Assembly: GCF_035222485.1 (NCBI RefSeq)
Contig: NC_085925.1
Coordinates: 1 to 64,000 of the forward strand
DNA length: 64,000 nt
Direction: 5' to 3'
Source: Podospora pseudoanserina
Lineage: Eukaryota; Ascomycota; Sordariomycetes; Sordariales; Podosporaceae
In this document: positions 41,373 through 52,161 of the stretch, one piece after another
How the letters are laid out: the number at the start of each line of letters is the position of its first letter
Position numbering within the stretch: the first letter of the stretch is position 1
Notes under the pieces: generated by a model
The model's database searches: none
What the model saw: the letters and a program-made list of their open reading frames with translations, nothing else
Told to the model about the DNA's origin: nothing
Translations under genes and position numbers: made by a program

Positions 41373-43199
41373 TTAGAGTCCCCGGGTCGGGTCCAACATC
41401 CGCTTCGCGTTCCGGGCTAGAAACTTTTGTCTGCATCGGCTGATCGGCTTGATTCTGCCCTCCAACTTGATATCAACAGGGGTCTTGTACCCGATGTAGT
41501 CCACCAAAACCTGGTCTTGTGTGTCGAGAACGATGGGGTTGGTAAAAGGGGGGTCAAAGAAATTATCGCCCCCACCTGCGAGGAAATCAAGTGTCACGAT
41601 CCGATACTCGGCAGTCTTGTCCAAGGGCTTGCCGCCAATCGTGACAGCAACCAGCTTCGTTGTTGCAGTTGCATCAGGGTTGTACTCGATGACAATTCCG
41701 CGGCTGACTTGTAACAGAGAGGTCACGGGACGGCCATTGACCTGGTTGACTTTGGACATGATGCCCTCGAGAGTCGACCACAGGCGTTCACCGGACATGG
41801 AGATCTCGACGATGGCATTTCCAAAGGGGAAGGACGTGAGGACCTCCCCTCTGGTGATGGGGCCTTCATCGATAGTGGAACGAACACCGCCGGCATTGAT
41901 GAGCGCAAAGGCCGGGGCAGTCTCGGGGGTGGTGTTGTTGACTCGGTATTGAAGCATGGCGCTGCAGGTTCCCACCGTCAGCCCACGTCACGGACACATT
42001 ACTGCGAGGGCAACTTACTCGGCCATGAAATTTCCCAACAAACATTCCTCCAACAGGCAACGAGACTGATCTAGCACCACCAAGCTTTCTCCTACGACTT
42101 GGGCAGCAAACTCTTCGAACGGCTTCCTCCACTGGTCAATCTGGCTCTGAAGATCCTCATCTTGGACTGTTGTGTTGGTCAGGTGAACCGGCGCACCATG
42201 GTAATCCATGACTCTTCCATCCGTGTCGTAGGTAACATCGATGTAGCCGAGATATTCTCCCCAGCGGTAAGCCTGCACGATGAAGACTTCTTCGCCCTCA
42301 GAATTCTCAACAATGGTTGGGTACTTGCCCACGGCACCGGCAAAGTCTCCCAGTGGGGTATGGCTGTGGCCGCCCATGATCAAGTACAGACCCTTAGTCT
42401 CTCGCGCGAGCCTCTGGTCCTCCTCATATCCAATGTGAGTCAACGCCGCGATCCTCTTCACTCCCAGTTCGCCTCTCAAGTAGTCAATCGTCTCCTGTAC
42501 GCTTTTCACAGGATCTTCAAACGTCGTTCCCGGGCCGGGATTGGCGATTCCTGGCGTAGTCTCGGTCGTGACACCGATGACGGCCAGCTCGTACTGTTCA
42601 AAATAGTGAAAAGGCTTGATTGTCTTGTTCAGAACCGCATGGTCGGACTTTATATTGGCGCTGACAATAGGAAAGGTCAGGTTGTCAAGGAACTCGCCCA
42701 GGTGATCATCGCCGCGGTCAAACTCGTGGTTCCCCAACGTCATGGCATCAAAGCCGATCTGGTTGAGCGTCTCGGCGATTTTCGAACCGCCATAGTATGA
42801 GAAGAACATGGTACCTACTCCAAGTCAGCAATCCAAATCACTTGATATTCCACCTTGGACCTCAAACTTACCTTGAAACTCATCACCGGCGTTCAGGAGC
42901 AACGAGTCCGGGTGCGAAGGGCGGGATTCGCTGAGGACATGCTTGATGCGGGCGTAACCACCGTAGCAGCCTCTCTCTGGACGAGTGCAGTCGGTGCCTG
43001 AGGAGGAAAACTCGTCGAGATGGGCGTGGACGTCATTGAGATGGTAGAATGAAATGTTGTAGTTGCCATTGTCGTCGATGAAGCGCTTGGAGAACTTGCG
43101 GCGGCTCACGAGGTGCTCCGGAGACCCCACTTCCTCGAGAGCGATAGAGCCAGCCGTGGCAACTGCTGCCCACAAGAGCAGGCCCTTGAGGGAATTCAT
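41373..43199 (-). CDS. Secreted 5'-nucleotidase / metallophosphoesterase (UshA type)
   Basis: Hydrolyses extracellular nucleotides or related phosphate esters with a dinuclear metal site. Three exons, 43199-42872, 42814-42019, 41961-41373; introns both of 57 nt; 570 residues. A signal peptide (MNSLKGLLLWAAVATAGSIA) implies secretion; no clear GPI-anchor hydrophobic tail is seen at the C-terminus (ends LDPTRGL). Metal-binding motifs are in family order: NDVHAH (Asp56, His58), NAGDEFQGT (Asp106), LGNHEFDRG (Asn138, His139), LTHIG and GGHSHTPL. The 5'-nucleotidase C-terminal domain follows with NAGGVRSTI, SFPFGNAIV and FLAGGGDNF, the adenine-stacking region. I chose ATG 43199 over an in-frame codon 33 nt upstream because it starts the signal peptide. 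Transcribed in the same direction as the upstream aminopeptidase but 646 bp away. Confidence 0.92.
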
Positions 43200-43845
43200 C
43201 TTGTACGCTGGTTTACAGACGATGGAGCTCACTCAGAGGCAAAAAACGAGTGACATGAACCGGGCCTATGAGGAACAGACAACAGCGCCAAGGATGGGAC
43301 AGAAGAGACGCATTGCAACAGAACTCGCGCCTTGGGTTATTATACCCGTCCCTGGAATGCGGTGTATGACAATGATCGACACGGCGACATGGAACCTCGA
43401 TGTCGTCTATCGGTTCCGAGGATGGCAGCCTCAAGCTTGTGAACCATTCTAGAGCTGAGAGTTGACCTCTCACTGGCTCGGGGATGCTGACTGGAATGAG
43501 CTGATGATGAACCAGCAGAGCACAAACCTGTCCGACCTTCCCGTTTAGGCGTCCGAGTCGTGCCAAGATGGCCTTCCCGAAACAGCAGCCGATGCCCTAT
43601 CAGTGGCGACACGTGGGGACAACCGCAACGATTTCGACAGCGGAAATTGCCAGATGAGCCTGAGTACCTAGCATAATCATCGAGATCATGCACGTGGAAA
43701 GGTGTGTTCTGCTATTTGCAAATCTGTTTGGCTGAAAATGAGCATCTGGTAATATTACGATTAGAAGCTATGGCATGGCTGTGGCGTTACCCCTGCTATC
43801 ATCCGAGTGAACTACAAGGCCAACAATGTGACTCCAGGAGTTGGT
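43200..43845. other. Intergenic region upstream of the nucleotidase
   Basis: 646 bp between the aminopeptidase stop and the nucleotidase start, promoter plus 3' UTR. Overlapping frames on both strands have no homology. No distinct motif was seen. Confidence 0.55.
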
Positions 43846-45620
43846 TTAGATATCATGGCCGCATCCCAGGTGTCTCTCGCCCAGTGCCTCGAGCTCCTCG
43901 ATACGGACAACATCTGGTCCCACGTCGCGCATGCGGATAGCGGCGACCATGGATGCCTTTTGCTTGGTCTTGGGGATAAGCTTGGTGCCGTCGACGGACA
44001 GAACGCTCAGCATGTGTGCAGCAGCCTAGAATATTCGCGTCAGAACTCTGATTTTCTCGAGACATGTGCACAACGGCTAACCTTGGCGTTAATGGTAATG
44101 GTCTTGGGGTCAGGATTGTTGATCGTGTCACACGCTTGATGGTAGCACGGGTCTTGCTCCACCCCGGTTCCAGTGTGGAGGAATCCAAAAGGCTTGTTCA
44201 GAACTTGCCAAAACGAAGCGTAGTCGCTCCCGTTGGTGACCACAGCTGGGGTGACGGAAATGCCCTGCTTCTGGAAGTGCTCGTTGTAGATGCGCTCGAT
44301 GACCTCGGAGCCCGGGGGCCCAACGCTGCCGTGCGAACTGCCATCAGCATCGCCGACGCCGATGAAACCCTTAGCAACCATGTCAAAGTTGAGGTAGGCC
44401 AGAATCTGGTCGGCCTCCTTGGTGGTGAGGCTCTGCGTGTAGAAGCGAGATCCAAGGAGACCGTTCTCCTCGGCACCCCACCAGGCAAAACGGACCTTGT
44501 TCTTGGTGCGATAGTTGCTGGCAGCTTTGAACAGCTCAAGAAGCAGACTGGTGCCGGAGCCTGGGGCTTTGTCAGCTAACTATCCTGAGAACAACCTGAG
44601 CGCGGTGCATCGTCTTACCGTCATCATTGATACCGGGACCAGCTTGCACGCTGTCCAAGTGTGCCCCGAGCTGGTTACACACACGTCGTCAGTTGGCATG
44701 CAAATGTCTACACCGTCAAGGTCCCAGCAAAAGTGCCACCTACCACGACGACATTGTCCTTGTCACCACCCTCCAGCTCCACAAACACATTTTGTGTAAT
44801 CCTCGTCTCAATAACCTGGGTCTGCTGGAAGGTAGCCTCCAGAGTCTCGCCGGCAGCAAGACGCGTCTTGATACGTTCGCCGTCAACCAGGTTGATGAAG
44901 CCACCAGGAACGTGCTCGGGGTTGGGGGCCGACAGCGAGCCGGCCGTCACATTGGTGGTAATATCATGGTAGATAATGACAGCCACGGCGCCGGCACGGG
45001 CAGCAGGTAGCAGCCTTCCGGCAAGGGTACCGCCGGTTGGGCAACGGAACCTCTGGACCAGCACAATCTTGCCCTTCACGTCCAGATCGTCGTAGGAAGC
45101 ATCATCACACCCAGCGGCACCCTCAGGTCCGGCCACAATCTCGGCCGTGATACCTTCGGCGCTCGTGGATGGGGAGTATGTCAGGCCGTAGACGTAGATG
45201 TCCTCACCGGCAACCTTGAGCGAGATGGACTCGACAAAGTTGAACAGAGCTGGAAAATCTTGCTTCCATGCTTTGGCGCCCTTGACCTTGGAGATCTGAG
45301 ACCATACGAAATCGACCGAGGCGGCGTATCCCGGAAGGCCGAAGGCGCGGTTTCCACCGTTGGCAAAAGCGATCGTGTTCAGTTGTTCGAGATTGAACAT
45401 GAGGCTGCGACGGCGCCCAGGCACCCCAACGTTAGCAGTGCCCAGGCCAAGGATTAAAGCAGCACTAGCGGATAGGAATCAAGGGCCCTTACCCCTTTGT
45501 GGTGATTTCGGACTGGAGCTTCTTGGAGTTAATCAAGGGCTTCTGCTTGCCCGGTCCACCGTTGGCGGCAACAGCCGAAGCCAACGATGCAAGGGCCGTG
45601 GCAGTCTGGAGGAACTTCAT
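43846..45620 (-). CDS. Secreted M28 aminopeptidase with PA domain (leucine aminopeptidase 2 / Y type)
   Basis: A zinc exopeptidase that trims N-terminal residues from extracellular peptides. Five exons, 45620-45493, 45404-44744, 44670-44619, 44566-44082, 44025-43846; introns of 88, 73, 52 and 56 nt; 501 residues, matching fungal Lap2-type enzymes. A signal peptide begins MKFLQTATALASLASAVAA. A protease-associated (PA) insert lies at about residues 130-220 (KGKIVLVQRFRCPTGG). Zinc and catalytic residues: His267 and Asp269 (GAHLDS), Asp279 (NDDAPGSGT), the Glu pair in WGAEENG, Asp in NFDMV, and YHQACD with the last histidine. Intron 2 uses a GTAGGT donor and intron 4 a GTTAGC donor; both keep frame. 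Probably nutritional peptide degradation together with other secreted enzymes here, though co-regulation is not shown. Confidence 0.93.
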
Positions 45621-46464
45621 GATGCCAGTAACAATATTCCGCAAAAAGGACCGACAGCCAAACACCAGACACGGCACAGCGTGACACGGGCAGACCTCCA
45701 GCTTTTATCTGCTCCCATGGCACCCGACCTTCCCCGCGCTGGCCACGACATGGCGATCATCTATTTTCTCTGGGTTTGCGGCAGGTGGTAGGTGTGAATG
45801 GCGGTTGCGATGCATGCATGTCTTGTGGTATCGGGATGCGGCAGGTGGTAGGACAGCAGTTCGAGGGTCCCAGTTCGGTAGCGCGGGAATATGGGGAATC
45901 GGACCGGAGGGAAGCTCTGATCGGGAAGGTCGAGGGAGCTTGGAGTTACCAAGCATCAACACTGCGCTTGGCCCCGCCGTTGTCTCGTCGTTGCAGTGCG
46001 GAGAGAGGCCCACCTGTGATAGGTCGCCTGCCCGATTGCGCGTTTGTTGATTTTGCAGTTGGTTGGCTGTCTGAGTCTGCCTCCCGTCGTCGTGTGATTA
46101 TCGTGGATGGTTGTCTGTTAGGGCAAGAATTGCTGGGGAAGAAAAAAGGAAGTTTCTCGAGAGACGGACCTGGGAGTGAACGACGTCAGTGATCTGTGCG
46201 CCACCCGGGGTACCTGCAGCATGACAAATTCCCCGTCGCGTCTTTTTTCCCAGCGACATCAAATTACTCTGTGCTCTCTGTACTGTTTGGATATAAGTGG
46301 ATTGCTTGCGCTTTACTGGTGGTATCATTGGGTATCATAACAACAACTCGGCACTGGTAGAAATAAACAGAATGCTCTTTTAATGAAAGACATCAGTTGG
46401 ACACTCCCTCGATCCCGTCTGCCCGCTCGTCTCCACCACCTCGGTCCCCACGCCCTGGTCCAGA
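45621..46464. other. Promoter region of the aminopeptidase
   Basis: 844 bp. It contains two direct copies of GCGGCAGGTGGTAGG (45779-45793 and 45838-45852), a possible regulatory repeat. Small frames on both strands lack support. Confidence 0.5.
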
Positions 46465-47662
46465 TTACCAGCCTTCTTGCCTTGCTGCTTTCGTTTGCGC
46501 CACTTGGGAATTTGCTGCAACGGTGTCCTGTGCAGTCAGCTCCGTGGTGCTGTAGTGGAACGACCGCTCCTCGAGGATGATGTACTTGCCGTCGGCATCC
46601 AGGTCGTTGATGGTGTCGAGGTTGGAGGCCATGTGCGACCCCGACTTGCCACGCTTGCGGCCCTTGTTCTTTGCATAAGACCCGATGGTAATGACAGTGT
46701 TGCTCGGTCCGGTGCTCCCTCCGCGGAGGCCGGCTGACTTAGAGTTGCCTGTCGGCCGGGCGGAGCTTCCGAGAGCAGACTTGCCAAACACCTTCCGGAT
46801 CAGAGGGTAAAGGCAGGGGATGCAGGCGCCGATGATGACACAGTTGGCTTCAATGCTGTGTACCAAGTTAGCACTCCATCCTCCTCTTTGCGTCCCCAAC
46901 TGCACTGATCTTTCACTTACTTTGTCCAAAGAACCACATCGTCGACCGTGTATGTAAAGTCTTTGACCTCCAGGAGGCCACTCAGCGTGTAGCACTTGTA
47001 ACAAGTGATGACACCAGCGCAATATCCGAAACCCAACGAGGAAAGAGCCAGCTTCTTCCTCCAGTTGAGCTGCAGTTGGAACAGAACGACAGTGGGATAT
47101 ATGGCGAGGTAAAAGTCGAAAAGAACGGAATAGATTCCCAGCGCCATGGCATAGTCGACGGTGATTTGCCGGTCCTAGCATTTCCCATCAGCCTCCAGCC
47201 ACTGGGCGCGGGCCGGGGTGCACTGGGCGAAGTTGATGACGAGCATACCGAGGGCGAGGAGGCCGTAGATGATCGAGACGATCCACATGACAATGCGGTG
47301 GGCGCGCCCCGGGTTCAGCAGTTTGCGCAGCAAAACGACGACGGCAAACTTGGAGATCGTGAAGGATGACACGCCAGGAACGAAGGAAATAACGGTGTAA
47401 TACAGGGCCTTTTTGACGTCCTCCTGGCTCAGCGTGTCCAAATGTCTGCCGCCGCCATGGGAGATGGCGGCGCCAGCAAGGCCGACGTAGATAATGCATA
47501 GACACTGTACTCGTGAGTTTCTCTATCCCCCTGCTGGATCTTGGGGTCGCCTGGACTTACAATGGAAAACAGAGTGATGTAGTCGTCAAGATAGATCTTG
47601 CCCATCGAAATGACTCTGCTGTACACTCTTCCCGCAACAAAGACAGTTCCGAGCAAAGTCAT
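46465..47662 (-). pseudogene. Fungal rhodopsin-domain (Pth11-like) membrane protein with in-frame TAG
   Basis: A multi-pass plasma-membrane protein of the fungal integral membrane family that resembles rhodopsin folds. Exons 47662-47561, 47504-46921 and 46855-46465; introns of 56 and 65 nt. Hydrophobic helices include YYTVISFVPGVSSFTISKF, IVMWIVSIIYGLLALGMLV and LGIYSVLFDFYLAIYPTVV. Family signatures are LDDYITLFSI, FAQCTPARAQW and LWTNIEANCVIIGACIP; the tail is hydrophilic and Ser/Lys-rich. The frame is broken at 47175-47177: TAG sits between GKC and DRQITVDYA, where homologues usually have Trp. TGG to TAG corresponds to CpA to TpA on the plus strand, a RIP-type change. No splice form I tested removes it and keeps the frame. 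The N-terminus is also uncertain; the first usable ATG leaves a short first helix. Confidence 0.75.
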
Positions 47663-48555
47663 CGTCGAAATGACTCCGCATTTAGATTGCCGCCATGTCC
47701 TAATCCTGGATATCACGCTCTCCCCCCTATAATCCCCGCTGAAGTAATCAACCGCCAACAACCAACCATCAACAATTATATCCAACAGTTCGACCCCAGC
47801 AATCACCACAGCAAATACGTCTCTACATTGGCTCTCAGTCACAAGACTGGATTTCCAGGCAACACCACGTGGAGGTTGCAGAGTCCGATTTCGATGCCCG
47901 TCCCGGCCAAGGGATCTCTCGAAAGAGGAGGACGTGATGGCACCGAGGTACCAGAGCACTGGCCGCCCGCTCAACCAACCCATGAAAGGTGAGAGCTGCT
48001 CAACCACCCAAACAGATGATAGAGCTGGATCACCCACACAGATGACCCGAATCACCCTCATAGGTGATCGATGCTCACCGACCCATAAAGGTGAGAGATC
48101 AACACCGACTAACGTCCCCAAGAACCCAACCAAACCCAGAGGAGTGGAGGAACAACACCGGTCAAACGTCCCCAAGAATCCAACCAAACCCGGAGGAGTG
48201 GAGGCATCCTCTATCGACCCGCAAAGGCCGCGAAGATCAACACCAACCAACGTCCCCGGTAAATCCTCAAGCAACCCATGAGGGCAGGAGGGCAGAAAAC
48301 ATGCACCAAAGACAATGACGCACTCAACCCATAAACAGGCGAGGCCAGAACAAACACACACCAGTGGTGCGGGAGAGGCGGGATAGACACACACCAAGGA
48401 CAATGACGAACGACCATCAACCCATAAACGAGAGAGGCGGGAAAGACACGCACCAACAACGACGATGATGATGACCACCCCGTGGCATGAAAAGACAGGA
48501 AACAATACACCACAGCGACAACATCAGATCCTCCTCCCGCCTCATCAGCAACCCA
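47663..48555. other. Intergenic region with degenerate tandem repeats
   Basis: 893 bp. From about 47930 to 48470 it contains diffuse repeats. A ~54-bp unit with AACGTCCCCAAGAA, CCAACCAAACCC and GGAGTGGAGG occurs at 48111 and 48165, with a partial third near 48249. A second family combines words such as CAACCCATAAA and AAGACAATGACG at about 48300-48440. Long frames across it are repeat read-through, not genes. Confidence 0.6.
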
Positions 48556-51288
48556 TTATCGCTTCGCCGCCTTCTTCTCCTTGTACTTTTGGCGCCTTGA
48601 ACAATTTCGACACTTTGCATATCTCCCAAAGTGCATAAACAACGAACGGTCCTTTTCCCAATTCTCTGGACGAGGCTCTCCACAGTCGACACAGACATCT
48701 TTCTTTCCCATCTTGACCCCTGCCTTGAGCCACACACTACCAGCAGTTCGAAATGCGCCCATTGGTGACACCTCCCCCTTGTTCCTAGTTTTGTACGAAT
48801 GACAAGGATGGCAGAGAGTTTCTTCGCGGAGACCATGAAATTGAACATCATTCTCCGCCAACACCTGCCTGGTTCGTCCGAACCGAATTGACGCATCTCT
48901 CACCATCCAAGGGGGGACCGGGAAGCCGCAATTGTCGTTCTGGCACTTGTCCTCGTTGCCCGCATCCAAATAGGCATCTTGCTCGGCCTGCAGCTGGTGT
49001 TTCTCGGCCTTAACATTGGGATTGAGGTGGTTCTTGAGTTGTCGTGGTGATGAACCCTCGGGCTTGTCGACTCCATGCTTCTCCAGATACTGTGCACAGG
49101 AGGAACATCTTGACTGCTCGCAATAGCCCTTGAATCTGGTGGTCCTGAAATCTCCGCGTGGGACGTCGCAGAAAGGGTTCTGGCAGACATTGGCGTTGTC
49201 TGCGGCGAGGAAAATCTCATGGTCCTTTGGACCCCATGCAAAAGCCGGGACGCCAACCATCGCTCTTTGTTTCTTCGGGTACATATTGTAAAAGTCGTGC
49301 CCGACGGTGACCGTTTGTCGTTGCCGACAGCGCCGACACAATGCAGCTTCCATGATGCCACGCCACTCATTTTCTCGGCCGTCAGTCGGACGCGGAACAC
49401 CACAAAACTTGCCGCCACAGATATCGGGGTTGGTCTTGACCCATTCCTCATGCAGAAGCTTGCCAGACGAAACGCGAGGAACACCGCCGCATTGAACCCA
49501 AGCACGGTTCAAGCCGAGGTGTCGGAAGCTGGGCAGCTCTGATCCAATGCTGGCCGATACATGTTGACGGATTGTCGCTAAAAAGTCCATGACCGAGGGA
49601 CTGTGAAACCGGTTGCTGTGGAGCCCAGCATCGGGGAGCAACACAACATCGAGGAGACACTGGAAGATGCCTTCGAGTGAAAAGACGTCCAACTCGACCC
49701 TGTCCCTCATAGCGGAGATTGCGAGAACGCAGAAGTTGGAGGAAACACCTTGTTCTCGCAATAACTGATAGTGAGTGCTCTTGGTAACCCTTCTCGACAC
49801 CCCAAGTATCTTTTTGGCTTGGACGCGATGTTCTTTCACCCGAGACTGAAGACCTCCACCATTCCGGCCGGTTGTTGCACACGAAGAACCGACATAGAGA
49901 CCCTTGACGGAGTTACGAGGGGCTGACGTGGGGACGTTGATATACACACCGGGCACCGAAAGATTCATGGGCACCTGGGGTAGATCCAGGAGAGTGCGTA
50001 GATCAGATGAAGTAGGGTTGGGCTTCCTGAAAAGGCAACCGAGAATGGACTGAGTCGCCGACGGGATCATTTTGAAATACCGATCGAAGACTTCATCAGC
50101 CTTGACGCCGCGGTGGGCGTAGTGGATGATCCAATTCCGACTCATTGGTAATCTTTGTTCGTTACCGCCTTCAGCACTGAACCCCCTCAAGCGTTGCGCA
50201 GCCGCATCCTGGACAAAGTGGTAGGCTGAGCTCAAGATGGCACGGAAGAAAGTCGCATCCTCAACTGGTTGGTCGAAGGCAGCAAAAAGCTCAGGCGGAG
50301 GCTGATCCTTGAGGAAGTTTAGCTTACGACCTGGAGACTGGTTGGTGCTGTTGTCGTCGTTGTCGTCATCATCGTCGCGGTCAGTCTCAGGGGGGTTCGT
50401 CTCGACAATACCCTCGGGGTCGAACAAATCCAACTCATCGGGCTCAAGAAGCGTGTCATCTTCCTCATCGTCGTCGTGGCATTGAGCATGTGTCGTTGAA
50501 CTAACGAAGGCATTTGGTTAGAACTTGGAAGAAAACCCAAAGGATGATGGGACCTACGTGACAACAGCATTGTCCTCGTCGTCACTGTCAGGGACGACTC
50601 GTCTCCTCTTCTTGGGCTGGGATCTTGATCCGGATGTGATCCGGCGTCGCTTGGAACCACGTAGAGGCTCGTCGTTGTCGTCGTCGTCGTCGTCGTCTTG
50701 TTAACCGGTAACTGGAACGGGGACGCTAAGGGAGAGCTTCCGGTCATTGTCGAAAATGGCCCCAAGGTAGAGACCAGGCTGGGCAGGGGGTGAGGAACCG
50801 GTATCATCTTCGTCCTCGCTGTCAAGGACGACGTCTCTCGTTTGGCGTTTGGGCTGGGATGCCGGTCTAGAAGTGTCACGGTGTCGTTTGTAGCCAACAA
50901 ATGGCTTATCGTCGTCATCCGAATCAATTATTTGGGCCACAGGAAGGGGTCTGGTGCCAATACTACGAACTGCACCCAGATTAAACGTATCATGTCCAGC
51001 AAGAGGGAGAGGAGCAACAGGGAGCAACAAACCAGAGGTACCAGAGGTACCAGGGGTGCCAGGGGCACCAGGGGCACCAGAGTTGGACGAACCAACCAGA
51101 GCATCGGGAACAGGCGTTCCCAGGCCAGTGCTGGGATCGTTCGAACGCAGCGACAACCAGGTTCTCATGAAGCGTTGCTGGGCCGCAACAGCAGTCGAGT
51201 GAGCGGCCGAGCGAGCAGCCGAGCGAGCAGCTCTGAGACGAGCGTCGGTGAGCCCGTTGGAAGTACGAGGAGAGGGGGTGGAAACCAT
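48556..51288 (-). CDS. GIY-YIG nuclease-like protein with four GATA-like zinc fingers (in-frame TAA)
   Basis: I do not recognise a named family. Two exons, 51288-50558 and 50500-48556, intron 57 nt; 891 codon positions including one internal stop. N-terminal ~265 positions: low complexity, with two copies of an acidic + basic module (one near SQPKRQTRDVVLDSEDED, one near SQPKKRRRVVPDSDDEDN), possible nuclear localisation signals. Positions 425-535 look like a GIY-YIG nuclease domain: GVY (428-430), YVG (446-448), Arg464, His468 and Glu520 in the expected order. The C-terminal third has four zinc-finger repeats of C-X2-4-C-[GD]-X-P ... C-X2-C form at about 605-635, 683-712, 763-810 and 847-877, each preceded by a similar W/F-L-x-A-G-like stretch. 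A TAA at 50701-50703 lies between the two acidic modules; CAA to TAA is RIP-type. The stop may make it a pseudogene unless spliced or read through. Probable nucleic-acid enzyme in the nucleus; role unknown. Confidence 0.7.
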
Positions 51289-52006
51289 TTTGAAAATTAT
51301 CAAGTAAGTAGAGTGAATCTAGAGACGTTGAGCAAACTGAGGCTTCAAAGTGTGTAGATTCGAGTGGTTCCCTGTGTTCTAGCAACATCATGAGAGGAAA
51401 AGTTCAACTTCAGTATCATCTATATTAGAGTCTATCCAGCAAGCTGGAAGCTCTTGCGTTGCTACTTCCTTTTTCCATACCTGCATCCCGTGTAATTCAG
51501 GTAAGGGTAATTGTTTATAACACCGGAAAGCAGGGACGTACGGGGCAGTTTCCAGAACTTTGTTTAACCGTTGCTGGAGATGTTACACCGAAGGGCGGGT
51601 TTCGAGCGTTCAAAGCTGTTTAGGAAGGCGCCAGGATATGACCTGATCAAATTCAGGTCCACCGAGTCATCATTGAGGTCAGCATAAACAGGTCGATTCT
51701 CAAAGAACCCCATGAGCTGCTTTTAAACAAAGTCGCTTTACAAATGCCAGCCTTGCACCTTATCTAAATTACAACTTCCCAGTCAGAGTAAATATTATGG
51801 GATCTCAAACTCCAGCCCACATCGCTGCCATAGGTACCTTGGATATCTACTGCAGTCTCACATGCAGCCGCATTTACAAGTCCCAGTGGTTGCATTATGT
51901 GCCAACCTGGAACTCGATGTCTTTGATTGTTTTTCGCTGAACACCCGAACCCCATTCTCTCAAACTGAGCCGCTCTACAAGTCCAAACGTTCCACACGAT
52001 TGTTGG
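51289..52006. other. Intergenic region at the right edge of the island
   Basis: 718 bp of balanced composition upstream of the GIY-YIG gene, presumably its promoter. Small frames lack support and no distinct motif was seen. Confidence 0.55.
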
Positions 52007-52161
52007 GTTTCGATCCCGCTGTAAGCCCTCCATTAACCGACTCCTTTCTCCCCGGCTGAGACGACTTTTAAGTTTCGACTCCGCTGCAAACCCTCCATTA
52101 ACCGACTTATTTCTCTCCGGCCGAGATGACTTTTAAGTTTCGATCTCGCTGCAAGCCCTCC
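52007..52161. repeat. 65-bp tandem duplication at the island border
   Basis: Two and a fraction units with period 65. GTTTCGA-CGCTG-AA-CCCTCC starts at 52007, 52072 and 52137, each followed by ATTAACCGACT and GACTTTTAA in the complete units. Differences are mostly C/T. Related degenerate words (CCGCTTTAC, CCCTCGATCCC) continue to about 52400 with rising AT content, so the transition into the RIP compartment passes through this repeat. Confidence 0.75.

Noticed and set aside
47124-47230. Intron GTGCACC...TGCTAG that would remove the TAG in the rhodopsin gene
   Set aside because: Splicing there shifts the frame away from the conserved helices downstream, so the TAG is taken as real.
47429-48505. 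358-codon minus frame upstream of the rhodopsin-domain gene
   Set aside because: Only its last ~35 codons before the splice donor are family-like; the rest is repeat-derived Val/Leu/Cys-rich read-through of 47930-48470.
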